A DNA stretch of 64,000 nucleotides from Trichomonas tenax. Lineage: Eukaryota; Parabasalia; Trichomonadida; Trichomonadidae. Of the stretch, positions 50,823-62,246 are shown in pieces (within the stretch, counting starts at the first letter, position 1; every line of letters starts with the position of its first letter). The stretch lies in NCBI GenBank assembly GCA_023091735.1, contig JALKBU010000039.1, positions 1 to 64,000 of the forward strand, in the 5' to 3' direction. The notes under the pieces were generated by a model, which was given only the letters and a program-made list of their open reading frames with translations, was not told the DNA's origin and ran no database searches. Position numbers and translations under genes: made by a program.

Positions 50823-51531
50823 CTTCTCATTTTATTTTAGGTATTTAATCACCAGCATGGATTGGGCTCTCTGAAATTTCTTGAATATTATATATGGACT
50901 ACTGTCACCTATGGGGATGCCGCAAAATGAAAATTCCACTCAGTTTTTAGACGAATTACTCAATATCAAGCAAAACAAATTTTAGGTTTTTACAATTTCA
51001 GAGCATTTTCCTCTAATTCTTTGGCTGTCCACACTTTGGTTTTTGAGTTCAAAATTTTCCTCCAGAATTGCTATCAGCAACATGTTGTAATATGGATTTT
51101 GAACAAATTAAGCTTTTTTGAACGTTAGATCCTGAGAAATTTTCAAGCAACGATATGAAGGAAAAAAGTGAGAAAAATGCTCATTTTTTCATCAAAAGTC
51201 TTATTTTCCAGATCCGAGGTGCTCATTCGCTTGAGACGTTATAGAGGAAAGTATGTATGAAAAACAGCTACGAGAAATTTTTTTGTATCTTGAGAAAAAG
51301 TAACTTTATAAGCACGCTTTGAGTAGTTTACATCAATAAGGTTAGTTCCTGTCTGTCCTTTAAAAATTATTAAAAATTTAAATTGTTATTTCTTGTTGTC
51401 ATTATCACAGAAATGTTTGACTAGAATACTGTTGCATGTATAACTAAACTAGGATAGAATTTTATTAAATCAAGATAAATTATTTTTTTCCGATACATAA
51501 ACATCATATTTGAAAATGTAGAAAACAGAGC
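50823..51531. other. Intergenic region, no Maverick genes seen
   Basis: About 0.7 kb between the inverted-repeat element and the kinase gene. No continuation of the ATPase, polymerase or integrase was found on either strand. No other structure was recognised. Confidence 0.45.
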
Positions 51532-52530
51532 TCATGGCTGAGCGAGCTTCGGCATTGGAGCTCCGTTTGGTAACTTTGTTACTGAAAACAACGGCTTAAA
51601 GAAGTTGTGCTTCATTAACTGCGCTGCTGTCGGTCTCTTGCTTGGGTTGTAAACGAAGATTGACTTTAACAAGTCAATGAGCAATGGATCGCATTTGTAT
51701 GGAAGAATTATAGAAATGTCTGCAATCCTTTCTTCCATTGGGAAAGGAATAGGATGGGGAAAACTTTGGTCTTCTTCTTGTATTGGTTCTCCAAGAACTT
51801 TAACAATCATTTCCATTTGATCTGTATCGTTTGTTCCTGGAAACATCTGAATATTGTTGAGGACCATCTCTGCGATGACGCATCCTGCGGCCCAGATATC
51901 AATTTCTGTTGAATACGTTCTATTTCCGAGCAATAATTCTGGTGCTCTGTAATTTAATGAACCAACTTCAGGAACAGAGTTTCTATCGTTCAAAATGAAC
52001 TTAGCTGAACCAAAATCACAGATTTTAACATCTCCGTGTAAAGGATTAACCAAAATATTTTCCGGTTTTATGTCTCTGTGTGCGATTCCGAGAGCGTGGA
52101 GGTCTCTCAGACCGGCCAAGATCTGATAAGAGTACAATTTATGAAGAATATAATCGAAATTCGATGAGAAAAACCTTGATTCTTTGATACAATGCCTTAA
52201 AGACATCGGCAAGAACTCGGTGACTAGGAAAAGATAAGTATTATCTGTTCTGCTCTCTTTTTCCGTGTAGTAATCGAGTAATGACAAGCAATATTTCGAT
52301 TTTAACGATTTTAATACTTCAAGTTCGCGGTTCTTGAAATGTGGGTTCTGAAAGACTTTCTTCACTGCTACAATATTTCCAGATTGCGATATTGACTGGA
52401 AAACAGTTCCAAATGCGCCCGAGCCAATATGCTGAACAACGCGGTACTTAAATTTCGGCGGCTGTAATTCGTTTGCTTTTGGAATCTCATGAATCGCTGT
52501 GTTTGTCTTCTGTAATGGAGGCTTCATCAT
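51532..52530 (-). CDS. GSK3/shaggy-like CMGC protein kinase
   Basis: The 332-residue protein is a complete kinase: GSGAFG (36-41), VAVKK (55-58), NREL in helix C, HRDIKPEN (151-158), DFGSAK (172-177), APELLLG (196-202) and the CMGC insert (EMVLNNIQMFPGTNDTDQM). CDFGSAK and the NRELEVLKSLK helix favour the GSK3 group over CDK or MAPK. The activation-segment residue equal to the GSK3 regulatory Tyr appears changed (GSLNYRAPE), so control by that autophosphorylation may differ. GSK3 kinases phosphorylate primed Ser/Thr sites. The short C-terminal tail ends KLAQP. Confidence 0.88.
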   Translation of the reverse strand: MMKPPLQKTNTAIHEIPKANELQPPKFKYRVVQHIGSGAFGTVFQSISQSGNIVAVKKVFQNPHFKNRELEVLKSLKSKYCLSLLDYYTEKESRTDNTYLFLVTEFLPMSLRHCIKESRFFSSNFDYILHKLYSYQILAGLRDLHALGIAHRDIKPENILVNPLHGDVKICDFGSAKFILNDRNSVPEVGSLNYRAPELLLGNRTYSTEIDIWAAGCVIAEMVLNNIQMFPGTNDTDQMEMIVKVLGEPIQEEDQSFPHPIPFPMEERIADISIILPYKCDPLLIDLLKSIFVYNPSKRPTAAQLMKHNFFKPLFSVTKLPNGAPMPKLAQP

Positions 52531-52621
52531 CTTTTTAGTTTTTTGAATGTCAGAAATTCTTATCGTTCAATTTTTTTGAAAATTTTAATAATCTTTCGTT
52601 AAATTACATTTTAAGTTTGTT

Positions 52622-52929
52622 GGGTATAATAAAGAGTAATGAAAAAGTGATGGATTTACATGGCAAATGTATTTCATTTTGACATGTAAAATTGGTTGAT
52701 TTATAAAGTATACATTTGCTAATTATTTATAAGTTCAATAAAACTTGTTATAGCATCTGCAAATCTTATTAGAGAATCTATCAAGCTTGTTAAAGCATTT
52801 ATTAAGCTTGTTAGAGCGTCTATCAAGCTTAATAGAACACCCTTTGTTAAAATGGCAGACTTTACATGTCAAAACATATTTATAACTGTCATGTAAACAT
52901 GTCACTTTTCATACCTCTTTATTATACCC
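52622..52929. mobile_element. MITE-like element, GGGTATAATA family, copy 2
   Basis: Termini are inverted: GGGTATAATAAAGAGTAATG on the left, and on the right, read in reverse, GGGTATAATAAAGAGGTATG. Subterminal TTTACATGTCA-type motifs occur on both sides. It resembles copy 1 at 16389-16761 in its ends but not in its core, which here is a 21-bp tandem repeat. It has no open reading frame. Confidence 0.7.
52745..52841. repeat. 21-bp tandem repeat inside MITE-like copy 2
   Basis: About 4.6 degenerate units resembling CTTGTTAGAGCATCTATCAA plus G begin at 52745, 52766, 52787, 52808 and 52829. The period is exact at 21 bp, with AAGCTT at several unit joins. Confidence 0.8.
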
Positions 52930-52932
52930 TAC

Positions 52933-54313
52933 AAATTGCATTCTAAGTATAGTTAAATTTGAATCTAACGATGAAATCATAAATTTCATGAAATTATTAT
53001 CGGAAATGTTAAATACAGTATATATTGCCGAAAATCTTGGAGTATTGAAAATATTAAGAGAGTCATGAAAATTTGCAACTTTAATAATTATTTTATTTTG
53101 ATCTATGTCATTAATAGAGCATATGAGTTGATTAAAGAATTGAAGAGGAGTACTCAATAATATTCACAATGTTTTCGATTTTTGAGGTGGTTTTCAAAAT
53201 ATAATATATAAAAACTGCGGTTCTAATATTTCATTTAACTTTTATATTCAAAGCCTGAAGCTTTATCTATAGTTGTAATATTGTATAATAAACATATTTA
53301 TAGATGTATTTCAATCATAACTATTTTATATTGATGATATTTTCTACATAATCTTTTTTTCTAATGCCAAACAAATGTATTGCTATCATATCATTGATAT
53401 TCACTATAAAATCAATGAACGTAGGATTGTATTTTTGCGATCCTATTTTTTTGCATTTTCATACCACATCCATTAAATAGAACCTAAATGCATCAAAAAA
53501 TCAAAATTCTGTCAATGAATTTAATCAAATTTAAGACCAATTAGTTTTAAAATATGATAATTTAAAACAATATCTTATGGAGATTTTAAATATTATAGAA
53601 TGACAAAAATAAATTTTCGATCGATTTTTTCCATTTTTGTAATCACCATATGATATAGCATTCAATTTTATCATAAAAACGATTCCTTGTTTTTCTCGCA
53701 AAATTTGGAATTGATCGAATTTGACATGTTTTCCACCTTTTACATACTCTATATATGTGATGACTGTGATAAAATTTTCAAATAATGATGTCAAAACAAT
53801 GAGTATTTTTTCTTATTGATTTAATCACTCCATAACATATAATTTCTGAATTTCTTGTCAAATTTAGTTTTTGTACATTTATTGATCGAAGAAAAATTTT
53901 ATAATGCAATTTTAAGCCTGATAACTTTGATTATAGGTTTTGTACATTGTGTAAATCAGATTTCCAACAGAAATATTTTGATTTCGTATATTTTGATCCA
54001 AAATTGAATCGTTTTTGTTGTTTTGTTTTCTCCTTTTTTTACTGCATCAAAAAATACTGTATTTTGGCAAAGAAACAGTATCTGCATCGTTATACACATG
54101 GATAACATTACGATGAAAGAATAAAAAAAAATCAAAAACGAAAAATTACTGAGATTCCTTTGTTCTTCATGGAATAACTTATTCAATGGCAGCTATCAGC
54201 AGAGCAACGGAAATGGCCAAATTGATGATTGCAGAATGTATTGAATGCATAGTCACAATAAACATAAATTTTGACATTCTTTTCACTAATGAATTGACTC
54301 AAGATACTGTTAG
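52933..54313. other. Long intergenic region, no gene supported
   Basis: Short open stretches on the minus strand (52909-53157, 53531-53794, 53956-54186) have no recognised family. The last has a hydrophobic segment (FSFLIFFYSFIVML) that could be a displaced membrane anchor of the BspA-like relic just upstream of it, but the link is unproven. Confidence 0.4.
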
Positions 54314-57045
54314 TTATATCTTCTTCACCAAAAAATATATAATAATATTTGAATTATTTGGGAGTGAATCTGCAAAAAGATCAATATTTCCATGAATGTT
54401 GATAATTTTGAGATTATTGCAATTGAAGAAAGATTTCTTTCCTATTGTTAGTAATTCATTAACCGAAGTAGATAAGAATGTTATATTTTCCAGAGATGAG
54501 CAATTTTGGAATGAACTGATTCCGATGTATTCGATTTGAGGACCGAAATTTATTGAAGATAGAGAAGAATAATACGAAAATGAAAAGTTTCTGATTGATG
54601 TAATTTTTTCGCCAATATTGAACTCATTCAACGAAGAACATCCATAGAATAAATAATTTGATATGATTGATAATGAATTTGACAATGAAATATTTGTCAC
54701 ATTGATACAATATATGAATGAACCATTTCCAATTTTGGTCAAAGATTGAGGTAATATTATATTATTTATACTTGCGTGTCCTTCAAATGAATAGTGACCA
54801 ATTGATGTTAATCAACTGTTATCTATATATGTTGTTGATGAGAGGTTAATACATAACTTGAACGCACAATTTCCAATAGTTTTGCATGAAGATGGAATTC
54901 TAATCGTATTCAATGATCGGCAATTAATGAATGCCATATCTCCAATAGAATCAAGCGATGATTCTTCAATAAATGAAACAAATTCAATGTTCAAATTAGA
55001 AAAGACATTATTTTGTAATATTCTCAATTTGTTTGGAATGTTGATAGTATTCAAAGAGAAGTAATCAACAAATGAAGCGTTGTTAATTTAGAGTCATCTT
55101 CAATATCAATATTTACCAAATTGAGACATCCATAGAAACAGTTTTCTCCACTAGTTGTGCAATTAGAAGGAATATTGATGTGTTTCAGATTTGTGCAGTT
55201 CTTGAATGTATTGTCTCCAAGATTTACCAATGAGCAATATTTTCCAAAGTTTACACTATTAAGATTAGAACATCCTTCAAATACTGAAATAGATTCAAGA
55301 TTTATTTTGGAATTGTCTGGAAAATTAGCCGATTCAAGAGAAATGCAATTATAGAATGCTTGAGAGCCAATAATATTACAAGATGATGGAATTGTAATCT
55401 GAATTAACTTACAGCAGTTGAAAAATGAAAAATCTCTTATTTCTTCGAGATTTGAATTTAGAGTAAATGTGATTGCTTCAATATTTAGGTTTTTGAACAA
55501 AGAAGTATTGATGATCCTCAATTCATTAGGAACTGAAAACTGCTTCAATGAAACACATCCATCAAAAACTAAAATCTCAATAATTCGAAGATCCGAGCTA
55601 TAATAGATTTCGATAACAGACAATTTAACGCAACCAGAAAAGCAATGTTATCCAATTGAAATACAGTTAAATGTGATTTTTATGTATTCCATGCTAATGC
55701 AGTTAGAAAACGTATATGGATCAAGAGATGTCATTTCGATATGGTGAAGGAAAACTATTGATGAAAGTGATGGAAATTGAGAAAACAAAAAACTTCTATT
55801 CAAAATACACTTGCAGTTATCTGAAAAGATGGTTCTACGAAGAGATTGTGAGGAAGAAAATGTTGAATACTCAATTGAATCCAGTTCCGTATGTATGATA
55901 ATACTCTCAAGATTTGTTAGATGTGAAATTTAATCTGCATCAATATGTGAAAGTTGGCAACCATCTGTGAAATTTAATTCCTTCAATTTGAAGCAAGTTG
56001 AAAATGCTTTCAAATTAATATTGGTAACTGATTGTTCGATTGTCTCATTTTCACGCCCTGGAGGACACATGACAAGAACAAATCCATTTTTGCTATAAAC
56101 AATTCCATCTATATCTTTGTAATTAGTGTTTGAACTTTCAACTCGAACTTCAATCAATTTTGAGCAATTATAAAACAATTCTGGATCAATTTGGACAATG
56201 CTTCCTGGTATAGTTACTGTTATAAGAGAATGACAGTCTCTCCAATCACTGGCTCCAAAACGCGTCAACTTGGATCCACTTTCGAATGTTATTGAATTAA
56301 GATTAAAATGTTCTGTCCAAATTCCTGGCATAAGAGTTGTTACAGAATTTGGAATTCTTATGTATTTAATATTTGTCCGATAAAATGCATTCTGCCAAAT
56401 TTCTGTCAGCGATGTTCCATCTGAAAACTGAACACTTATTAATTGTGCACAACCATAAAATGCTTCTTCTTCTATTTTAAGAACATTCTTCGGGATGATA
56501 ATTTCCTTGATGAATGTGTATTTAAATATCTGCTTTGGAATTATTGACAATGGGCAATTGATATCAAATATAAGGTTTTGGATAGCGGATTTACAAAAAC
56601 AACCTTCGTCCATTTCAATTAGATTGATTCCAAACCTGACTTCGATGCAATTTGCAAATTGAAATGCGGTTTTTGAAGTATTTTGTGGACCTCCACCAAG
56701 GAAAATTGGAAATACTACTGAAGAGTGTGTGAAAGCTTTACTTTTAATAATTTTTAGAGATTCAGGAAAAGTGATGTTCGAAATCTCATTTGAATCTTGA
56801 AATGCACTCTCACCAATTGATTCCAGATTTCCTAAAATTGTGAAGCTTTGTTAATACAGAGAAACAGAATGAACCGATTTCTTTGTATGTTTCAATTAAA
56901 TTAACAACTTCAATTCCGCCAACATTGCAATGTTTTTTTTGAAGATTATAGATAACTTCATCTTCCACATAAAAATTTTTATTTCCGCTTTCAACTTCGA
57001 TCGATGTTAAGTTAATTTGGTTTTGGAGAATGCTGCTTACGATTT
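54314..57045 (-). pseudogene. BspA-like leucine-rich surface protein, broken into pieces
   Basis: The minus strand holds at least four open LRR pieces: 56613-55930, 55623-55051, 55054-54812 and 54742-54314, with further LRR text up to about 57045 (LESIGESAFQDSNEISNI and TFPESLKIIKSKAF). Repeats follow the BspA-like pattern, about 23 residues with IxIPxSxxxIGxxAFxxC (KYIRIPNSVTTLMPG, ITIPSSCNIIGSQAFYNC, IRIPSSCKTIGNCAFKLC). Frame changes and stops lie near 56850, 55925, 55640 and 54780. BspA-like proteins are candidate adhesins. No signal peptide or membrane anchor is joined in frame. Confidence 0.75.
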
Positions 57046-57886
57046 TTGTCAGTCACAATGAATATATTTCCACACCAATGTGAATTATATTGATGATATA
57101 TTCAAGTAAATAGATAACTTGAATTAAAAGAAAACTTCAACATATATTCTTTAGAATTGTTTTGAAAATATCATCAAAATTATGAATTATTATAAACAAA
57201 AATAATGATTTAATTTGATTTTAACTATTATATATATTTCTCACAGAAAAACTATATAAATTATCTTGAAATTTTGAAATTCAATATTGATAATTTGTTA
57301 TTTGTTTATCATTTATTACATTTCTGTCATAAATATATTGCGATGCTATTACCGTGACTCAGCAACGTTATTCTCATGGAATGAAGTGTGAATACAAAGA
57401 TACTTTTAAAGAGCAAATTAATAGAGGTTCATTTTCGAGCAGACTCAATATATCACCTTCATTTCGATATCCAATCAAATTATTGGTATAATACTTTAAA
57501 GTATTCAATGCAGAAGAGATGTGAACTTTTTTGGGTCAATATTTTGATACTGAAGAATTTTTATCTCTTTACAGTAGAGATTGTGATCGACATTGAACCA
57601 TAAATAGCTCTCAGATTCTTACAAAAAGTGCAGAAATCATTAATACACTTTATTGCTAATATCATAGCACCGATAAAATTACCATAGCTCTCATTATTGC
57701 TGAATATTTTCAAAATGATTTGGTCCCTCATTTAGGTTTTATTTTTCTTCTCCAGTTCTCCCATACTATGTTTATATAATAGAATAATGCTACATAATAT
57801 AAATATGAAGTATTTTTGAAAGATTTCATATAGAAGTCTTTGAAGTGAAGATAATATAATTAATTTGACATGTAAACAGTTTTCTG
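57046..57886. other. Intergenic region, no gene seen
   Basis: AT-rich spacer. One TTTGACATGTAAACA motif lies at about 57866, just before the Naa10 initiator. A 71-codon open stretch at 57388 has no family and is not called. Confidence 0.4.
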
Positions 57887-57891
57887 TCATA
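57887..57891 (+). promoter_or_regulatory. Initiator element (TCATA) before the Naa10 gene
   Basis: TCATA matches TCAYW; its A at 57889 would begin the transcript 10 nt before the ATG at 57899. Confidence 0.65.
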
Positions 57892-57898
57892 AAAAACA

Positions 57899-58429
57899 AT
57901 GCCCATCAGTATTCGCCGTGTTAAAATCGACGATATCACAGATATGCAGCAGACAAATTTGCACTGCCTCCCAGAAAACTACCAACTGTGGTTTTGGCTC
58001 TATCACTATCTTGTTGCGCCACAAGCAACGCATGTTACTATAAACTGCAGAGGCCAGTTAATTGGCTATGTCCTCGCGAAGACAGAAGAGGAGAAGAAGG
58101 GAACCATCGGTCAAGTTACATCTGTTGCCGTTTATAATGGTTTCAGAAAATTAGGATTGGCTTCAAATCTCTTAAATGACACACAAATACAACTCAAAGC
58201 GTGTTTCAATGCGAAATCAGTTACATTAAACGTTAGAGAAACAAATAGAGGTGGACATATCTTATATATGCACAAAATGCAGTATAAGATGGAGAAATCG
58301 GAATCGAATTACTATGCTGATGGTGAAGCTGGATGGTTGCTGCGGTATACTTTCCCTGTTGATCCAGAAGAAGAAAAACGAAATATTTCGAAACCATTGA
58401 AATGGAATAAGAACCAAGGAAAACGATAG
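57899..58429 (+). CDS. NAA10: N-alpha-acetyltransferase catalytic subunit Naa10 (Ard1)
   Basis: The 176-residue GNAT protein matches Naa10 over its whole length: MPISIRRVKIDDITDMQQTN, the LHCLPENYQ motif of helix alpha1, LIGYVLAKTEEE, the acetyl-CoA loop FRKLGLA (consensus R/QxxGxA), VTLNVRETNRGG and NYYADGEAGWL. Naa10 with Naa15 forms the ribosome-bound NatA complex that acetylates Ala, Ser, Thr and similar N-termini. The expected LxxN and YADGED-like features are present, with Glu-Ala after the Gly. The C-terminus is a short charged tail. A good initiator supports expression. Confidence 0.93.
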   Translation: MPISIRRVKIDDITDMQQTNLHCLPENYQLWFWLYHYLVAPQATHVTINCRGQLIGYVLAKTEEEKKGTIGQVTSVAVYNGFRKLGLASNLLNDTQIQLKACFNAKSVTLNVRETNRGGHILYMHKMQYKMEKSESNYYADGEAGWLLRYTFPVDPEEEKRNISKPLKWNKNQGKR

Positions 58430-58523
58430 ATTCTATTTTATCTACTCTAGATTAATAAATAATGTCGATTATATAAAAAAATTTCAACAATTAATTATAT
58501 AACACAAAATAACAAACAATTGT

Positions 58524-61500
58524 TTAATATTGATTCATAAGTCTCTTAATTCTTGATCCGAATGATGTATGTGATTCTATTGGTCTTTCATCTTTCTTGT
58601 TCAAAAGCATTTCAAGTTTTTGACGTGCTGAAGGTTCTTCCAATGGTTTCGGTGGCTTTGTGATGTCATCGAAGCGAGATCTCTGTCTACCATTTCGAAG
58701 ACTGTTGGCTTTTTCGTAAAATTCATCCGAGATCTTCGAATATGGATTCAAAGGCATTAAATCATCTTCATTTGCAGCTCTTAGTTTCGGAGAATCATGT
58801 TTTGATACACTTTGAGCTCTCCTTGAATCTCTCTGATGTCTCTTTTGATCATAATCTTTTTCAGGAACTCTCATTCTGTGGTGATCATCATTCCTTAAAT
58901 CAATTTTCTGGTTTCTTTGATGATGATGTCTGCTCTCACTTTGAGGGCGTGAATGAGAGTGTCTTGAATGATGAGAAGGAGGTGATTGATAAGAAACAGA
59001 ATATGAATATGGATAAGATGATGAATAGTATTCTGATTCTGAATATGAACATGGAGGTGTTGAAATTCTTCCAATTCCAGAAACAAATGGTTCAGGAGGT
59101 AAAACTTTATGAGGATGTTTTTCTTGAGGCATTATCGCTGATGAATTTCTTCTTGAACTATGTCTTTGTGGTGATTTTGGTTTTCTCTCATCCACTTTCT
59201 CAAAATATTGAGCATTTCCATTTAATTCAATCATTAAAGGCTGTGGTCTATACACTTTGAGATTATTTCCTTGCGCTCTATTTGGTGATCTTGGTTTCTC
59301 CATTTCATTATTCTTTTGATTTTCAAAGTTCTCCATTTGTCCTTTATGCCTTGGAGAACCAGTTTCGACAAATTCATTTTCCTGTTTCTTCTTTCTTTTC
59401 GGAGATCCATATGTTTCAGCAATAATGTTCGGCATTTGATAATCATTTTGTTTGCGAGGTGATCTTTGCTTGTAATCGCTCTTTGGTGATGGTTCTCCAT
59501 ATTTTTCTAAATGAAGAATTTCAGGATTGATTTTAAGTGACAATGGTGGCTGTTGAATTTTGTTTTCGAGTGCTTTATTCTTTCTGTTTTTCTTCTTCTT
59601 TGGAATCTGTTCATATGATGGATCATTGATATCAGCAAAATCATTTTCATCATCGTTTTTGTTCTTCCTTGATTTTCTTTGGCTTGCTTTCTTTAATATT
59701 GATTCGTTTTCATCTTCTTGCATCGATTTCTTTATCTCATTTCCTTCTAGTTGCTTTTGCTTCTTTGTTCTCCTTGGAGGAACTGCTTCTGGATTTTCTT
59801 CAATCTGTTTCGGTTTTCGCTTTTCACGCTTCTTGACTTCTGGATTAATTTCTTCTAATTCTATCCGCTTTCTTGGAGATTTCTTGTTTTCTCCATCACT
59901 GTTAAATGTGTTTCTGTTCTTTTTAGGTGAAGCCTGAATTTTTTCTATATCAATCATAAGCGACTTCGTTTCTCGTTTGCGTCCTGGTGAAATTAAAACA
60001 GAATCAATTTGATTGTCGTTCTTCTTTGATGTTGGAGAATCAAAGCTTCTCATTCCATTCTTTTTTGGACTAAGAACAGGCTCTTTCTGAACTTCATCAG
60101 TTATTTCCTTCTTTGCTTCATCATCAGTAGAAAATCTATCTAATTTCGAGTTTGACATATGATATTCGCTAACAAAATCAGACATTTGCTGAGAAATCGA
60201 CTTTTTGTCATCTGGAAGCTGAATAACAACACTTGTTGAATTCATAATGAGACTGTTACTTGTTGGAGTTCTCGAAATCATTAAAATATCTTTTGTGTTT
60301 TCCCGCATTTTTTCAGCAGTTTCTCGTGTGATATAAAGTTTCTTTTCATCATGTTTTGTCGGTAATAAGAAAGGCTTTGTGAATGGAGATTTCTCAGGAA
60401 CTGTGAATGAGCTTGAATGAATTTGCGTTCCTTCTTCTGGTTTCTTGAACATGTTGATTGTTTCATCATAAATTTGGCGTGAAATGATATTATTATCTTT
60501 GAGTTCAATGAAATCATTCAAAGGAAATGCAATGGATGTCTTTAAAGATCCACCAGCAGCTTCAATCAAGTTCATTATCGCTTCACTGTTTTGAGGATGA
60601 TTTCCATCGAATGCAACATAATCTAAAGTAGACTTTGGAGAGAATAAATCGCGCATATATAACAAAGCAGCATCAGGGATTTTGTTGTTCGAAAGATCAA
60701 TCTGTTTGATTGTTGTGAACTTGAGAGCATCAACAATCCTTGCAACAGCCGCAGCAAGGAATATATTACCAGAACCTTGAACAGATAAATATCTGACTGA
60801 TGGTGTAATATTAATGAATTTGCAAAGTAGATCTAATTCCACAGATAATTCACTGAAAACTCCATCCAAATGAAGTGTATCCAAATATGGAGATTTCCTG
60901 AGATATTCGAAGAATCCAAAATCAACTGGATTGCAATTCCATTTCAATGAGATGAGTGGAAAATATAAACTTTGTCCAAACTCAACAGAAAGTCGTTCAA
61001 ACTCTTGTGGATTTGCAATAGCATTGGAAAGATCAATATGCAATCCTAGTTCTTTTCGCATCGTGATAACCTTGAATATGTTGACGAGAGTTCCATCTGC
61101 CCATGTAACGTGATGGGCTTTGAGTTTTGTCAATGATTTTGGAAGCTGAATAGCATTTGGAGGCAATCTGTCGCATTTATTGTAGCTGACATCGAGAGTT
61201 CTCAATAATGGAAGCTGAGTGATGTGAATGATATCTTCAACCAACAAATCACAATTTGCAACTGAAAAATAAACAAGACGAGGAATATTTGGAATCAAAT
61301 TAATTAAATCAAGATGTGGCGTGTTATCGAGATTTAAGTATGACAAATTCATCATCATGTTTGCAGTAAAGAAATTTGTATAAAATGACATCTTAGTTTC
61401 AGCTATAAATGCGTTATGCAAAGATAATGATTGAATTGATTTGCAATCACAGAAATTTGATAAAGACACCATATGCTTGGGCTGTAATTGCGAATTCGCA

Positions 61501-62246
61501 AGTTCAATTCCGGATATTTTTGTTACATCAACTTGAGAAAAAGTATCTAAGAATTTGCAAAAGTGACGAGCTTTTCCTTCCAAAGAAATGAACTCAAGGA
61601 GACGAAATCTATCGATTTTCTTCGTTAAATAGTCTGTAATAACAAATTCTGAATTTTGCGGAAAAACAATTCCGCGAATTGCGTTACAATAAGTCAATGA
61701 TCTGACTATGTACTTTAAAGCACGCATTTTGTCGGTAAAATCAGACAAATAAACGATTTTTTTGTTGAGATAGAAATTTTTGTGTAATATTTTGAAGATT
61801 TGCTTAGGGAAAGGATGTCCCTTTAGCTGAGAATATTGCAAAATTCGGGATAAACAAGCTCGTTTAGTTGGGTTTGGTTTTTCAGATATAAATTCGTTAA
61901 GGCCAGCACTACTTAATTCATCGACAGTGAATATATTTAGTAGATTATAAACTATTGTTTGATATAATTGCGTTGCAAAAACGAATGATTCAAGATTGAT
62001 ATTTCCTTGAGTGAATTTTAATTTGATTTTTTCCTTTTCACGAGTGATCTTTCGTAATCCAAGCCATACGTACTCCCTTCTGAAGGTTCTTCCATCAGGC
62101 GAATAAATATCGAGAGAAAAGTCCGAAATAACAGCTAAACCTTCTCGTTTCCATCCGCGTGAGTTCTCTTGGACGATAGTGGAGTACATCGGGCGTCGAC
62201 TTTTCATCGAAGCGTGAAGTTCAGCCGTTTCATTTGATGCTTCCAT
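58524..62246 (-). CDS. CARMIL-like leucine-rich protein with long disordered tail
   Basis: The 1240-residue protein has an N-terminal PH-like beta domain (about 15-110), a helical linker, and an LRR solenoid (about 180-600) with classic units (LSYLNLDNTPHLDLINLIPN, LRTLDVSYNK, IKQIDLSNNKIPDAALLYM). From about 640 to the end it is charged and disordered, rich in Ser-Pro and Lys (SPKKN, SPRK, GSPKRK), with a Ser/Tyr-rich stretch near 1080. PH plus CARMIL-type LRR plus disordered tail is the layout of CARMIL proteins, which regulate capping protein at the actin cortex. A capping-protein interaction motif was not found in the tail, so the function is inferred from architecture. Confidence 0.7.
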   Translation of the reverse strand: MEASNETAELHASMKSRRPMYSTIVQENSRGWKREGLAVISDFSLDIYSPDGRTFRREYVWLGLRKITREKEKIKLKFTQGNINLESFVFATQLYQTIVYNLLNIFTVDELSSAGLNEFISEKPNPTKRACLSRILQYSQLKGHPFPKQIFKILHKNFYLNKKIVYLSDFTDKMRALKYIVRSLTYCNAIRGIVFPQNSEFVITDYLTKKIDRFRLLEFISLEGKARHFCKFLDTFSQVDVTKISGIELANSQLQPKHMVSLSNFCDCKSIQSLSLHNAFIAETKMSFYTNFFTANMMMNLSYLNLDNTPHLDLINLIPNIPRLVYFSVANCDLLVEDIIHITQLPLLRTLDVSYNKCDRLPPNAIQLPKSLTKLKAHHVTWADGTLVNIFKVITMRKELGLHIDLSNAIANPQEFERLSVEFGQSLYFPLISLKWNCNPVDFGFFEYLRKSPYLDTLHLDGVFSELSVELDLLCKFINITPSVRYLSVQGSGNIFLAAAVARIVDALKFTTIKQIDLSNNKIPDAALLYMRDLFSPKSTLDYVAFDGNHPQNSEAIMNLIEAAGGSLKTSIAFPLNDFIELKDNNIISRQIYDETINMFKKPEEGTQIHSSSFTVPEKSPFTKPFLLPTKHDEKKLYITRETAEKMRENTKDILMISRTPTSNSLIMNSTSVVIQLPDDKKSISQQMSDFVSEYHMSNSKLDRFSTDDEAKKEITDEVQKEPVLSPKKNGMRSFDSPTSKKNDNQIDSVLISPGRKRETKSLMIDIEKIQASPKKNRNTFNSDGENKKSPRKRIELEEINPEVKKREKRKPKQIEENPEAVPPRRTKKQKQLEGNEIKKSMQEDENESILKKASQRKSRKNKNDDENDFADINDPSYEQIPKKKKNRKNKALENKIQQPPLSLKINPEILHLEKYGEPSPKSDYKQRSPRKQNDYQMPNIIAETYGSPKRKKKQENEFVETGSPRHKGQMENFENQKNNEMEKPRSPNRAQGNNLKVYRPQPLMIELNGNAQYFEKVDERKPKSPQRHSSRRNSSAIMPQEKHPHKVLPPEPFVSGIGRISTPPCSYSESEYYSSSYPYSYSVSYQSPPSHHSRHSHSRPQSESRHHHQRNQKIDLRNDDHHRMRVPEKDYDQKRHQRDSRRAQSVSKHDSPKLRAANEDDLMPLNPYSKISDEFYEKANSLRNGRQRSRFDDITKPPKPLEEPSARQKLEMLLNKKDERPIESHTSFGSRIKRLMNQY

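Noticed and set aside
53531..54186. Minus-strand open stretches downstream of the BspA-like relic
   Set aside because: One has a hydrophobic segment that might be a membrane anchor, but no LRR text joins it in frame, so it was not added to the relic.
57388..57603. A 71-codon open stretch
   Set aside because: It is isolated in AT-rich DNA with no family match and no initiator close by.
58742..59937. Open stretches on the + strand opposite the CARMIL-like tail
   Set aside because: They are antisense to Lys/Ser-rich repeats and consist of runs of Phe, Leu and Ser.
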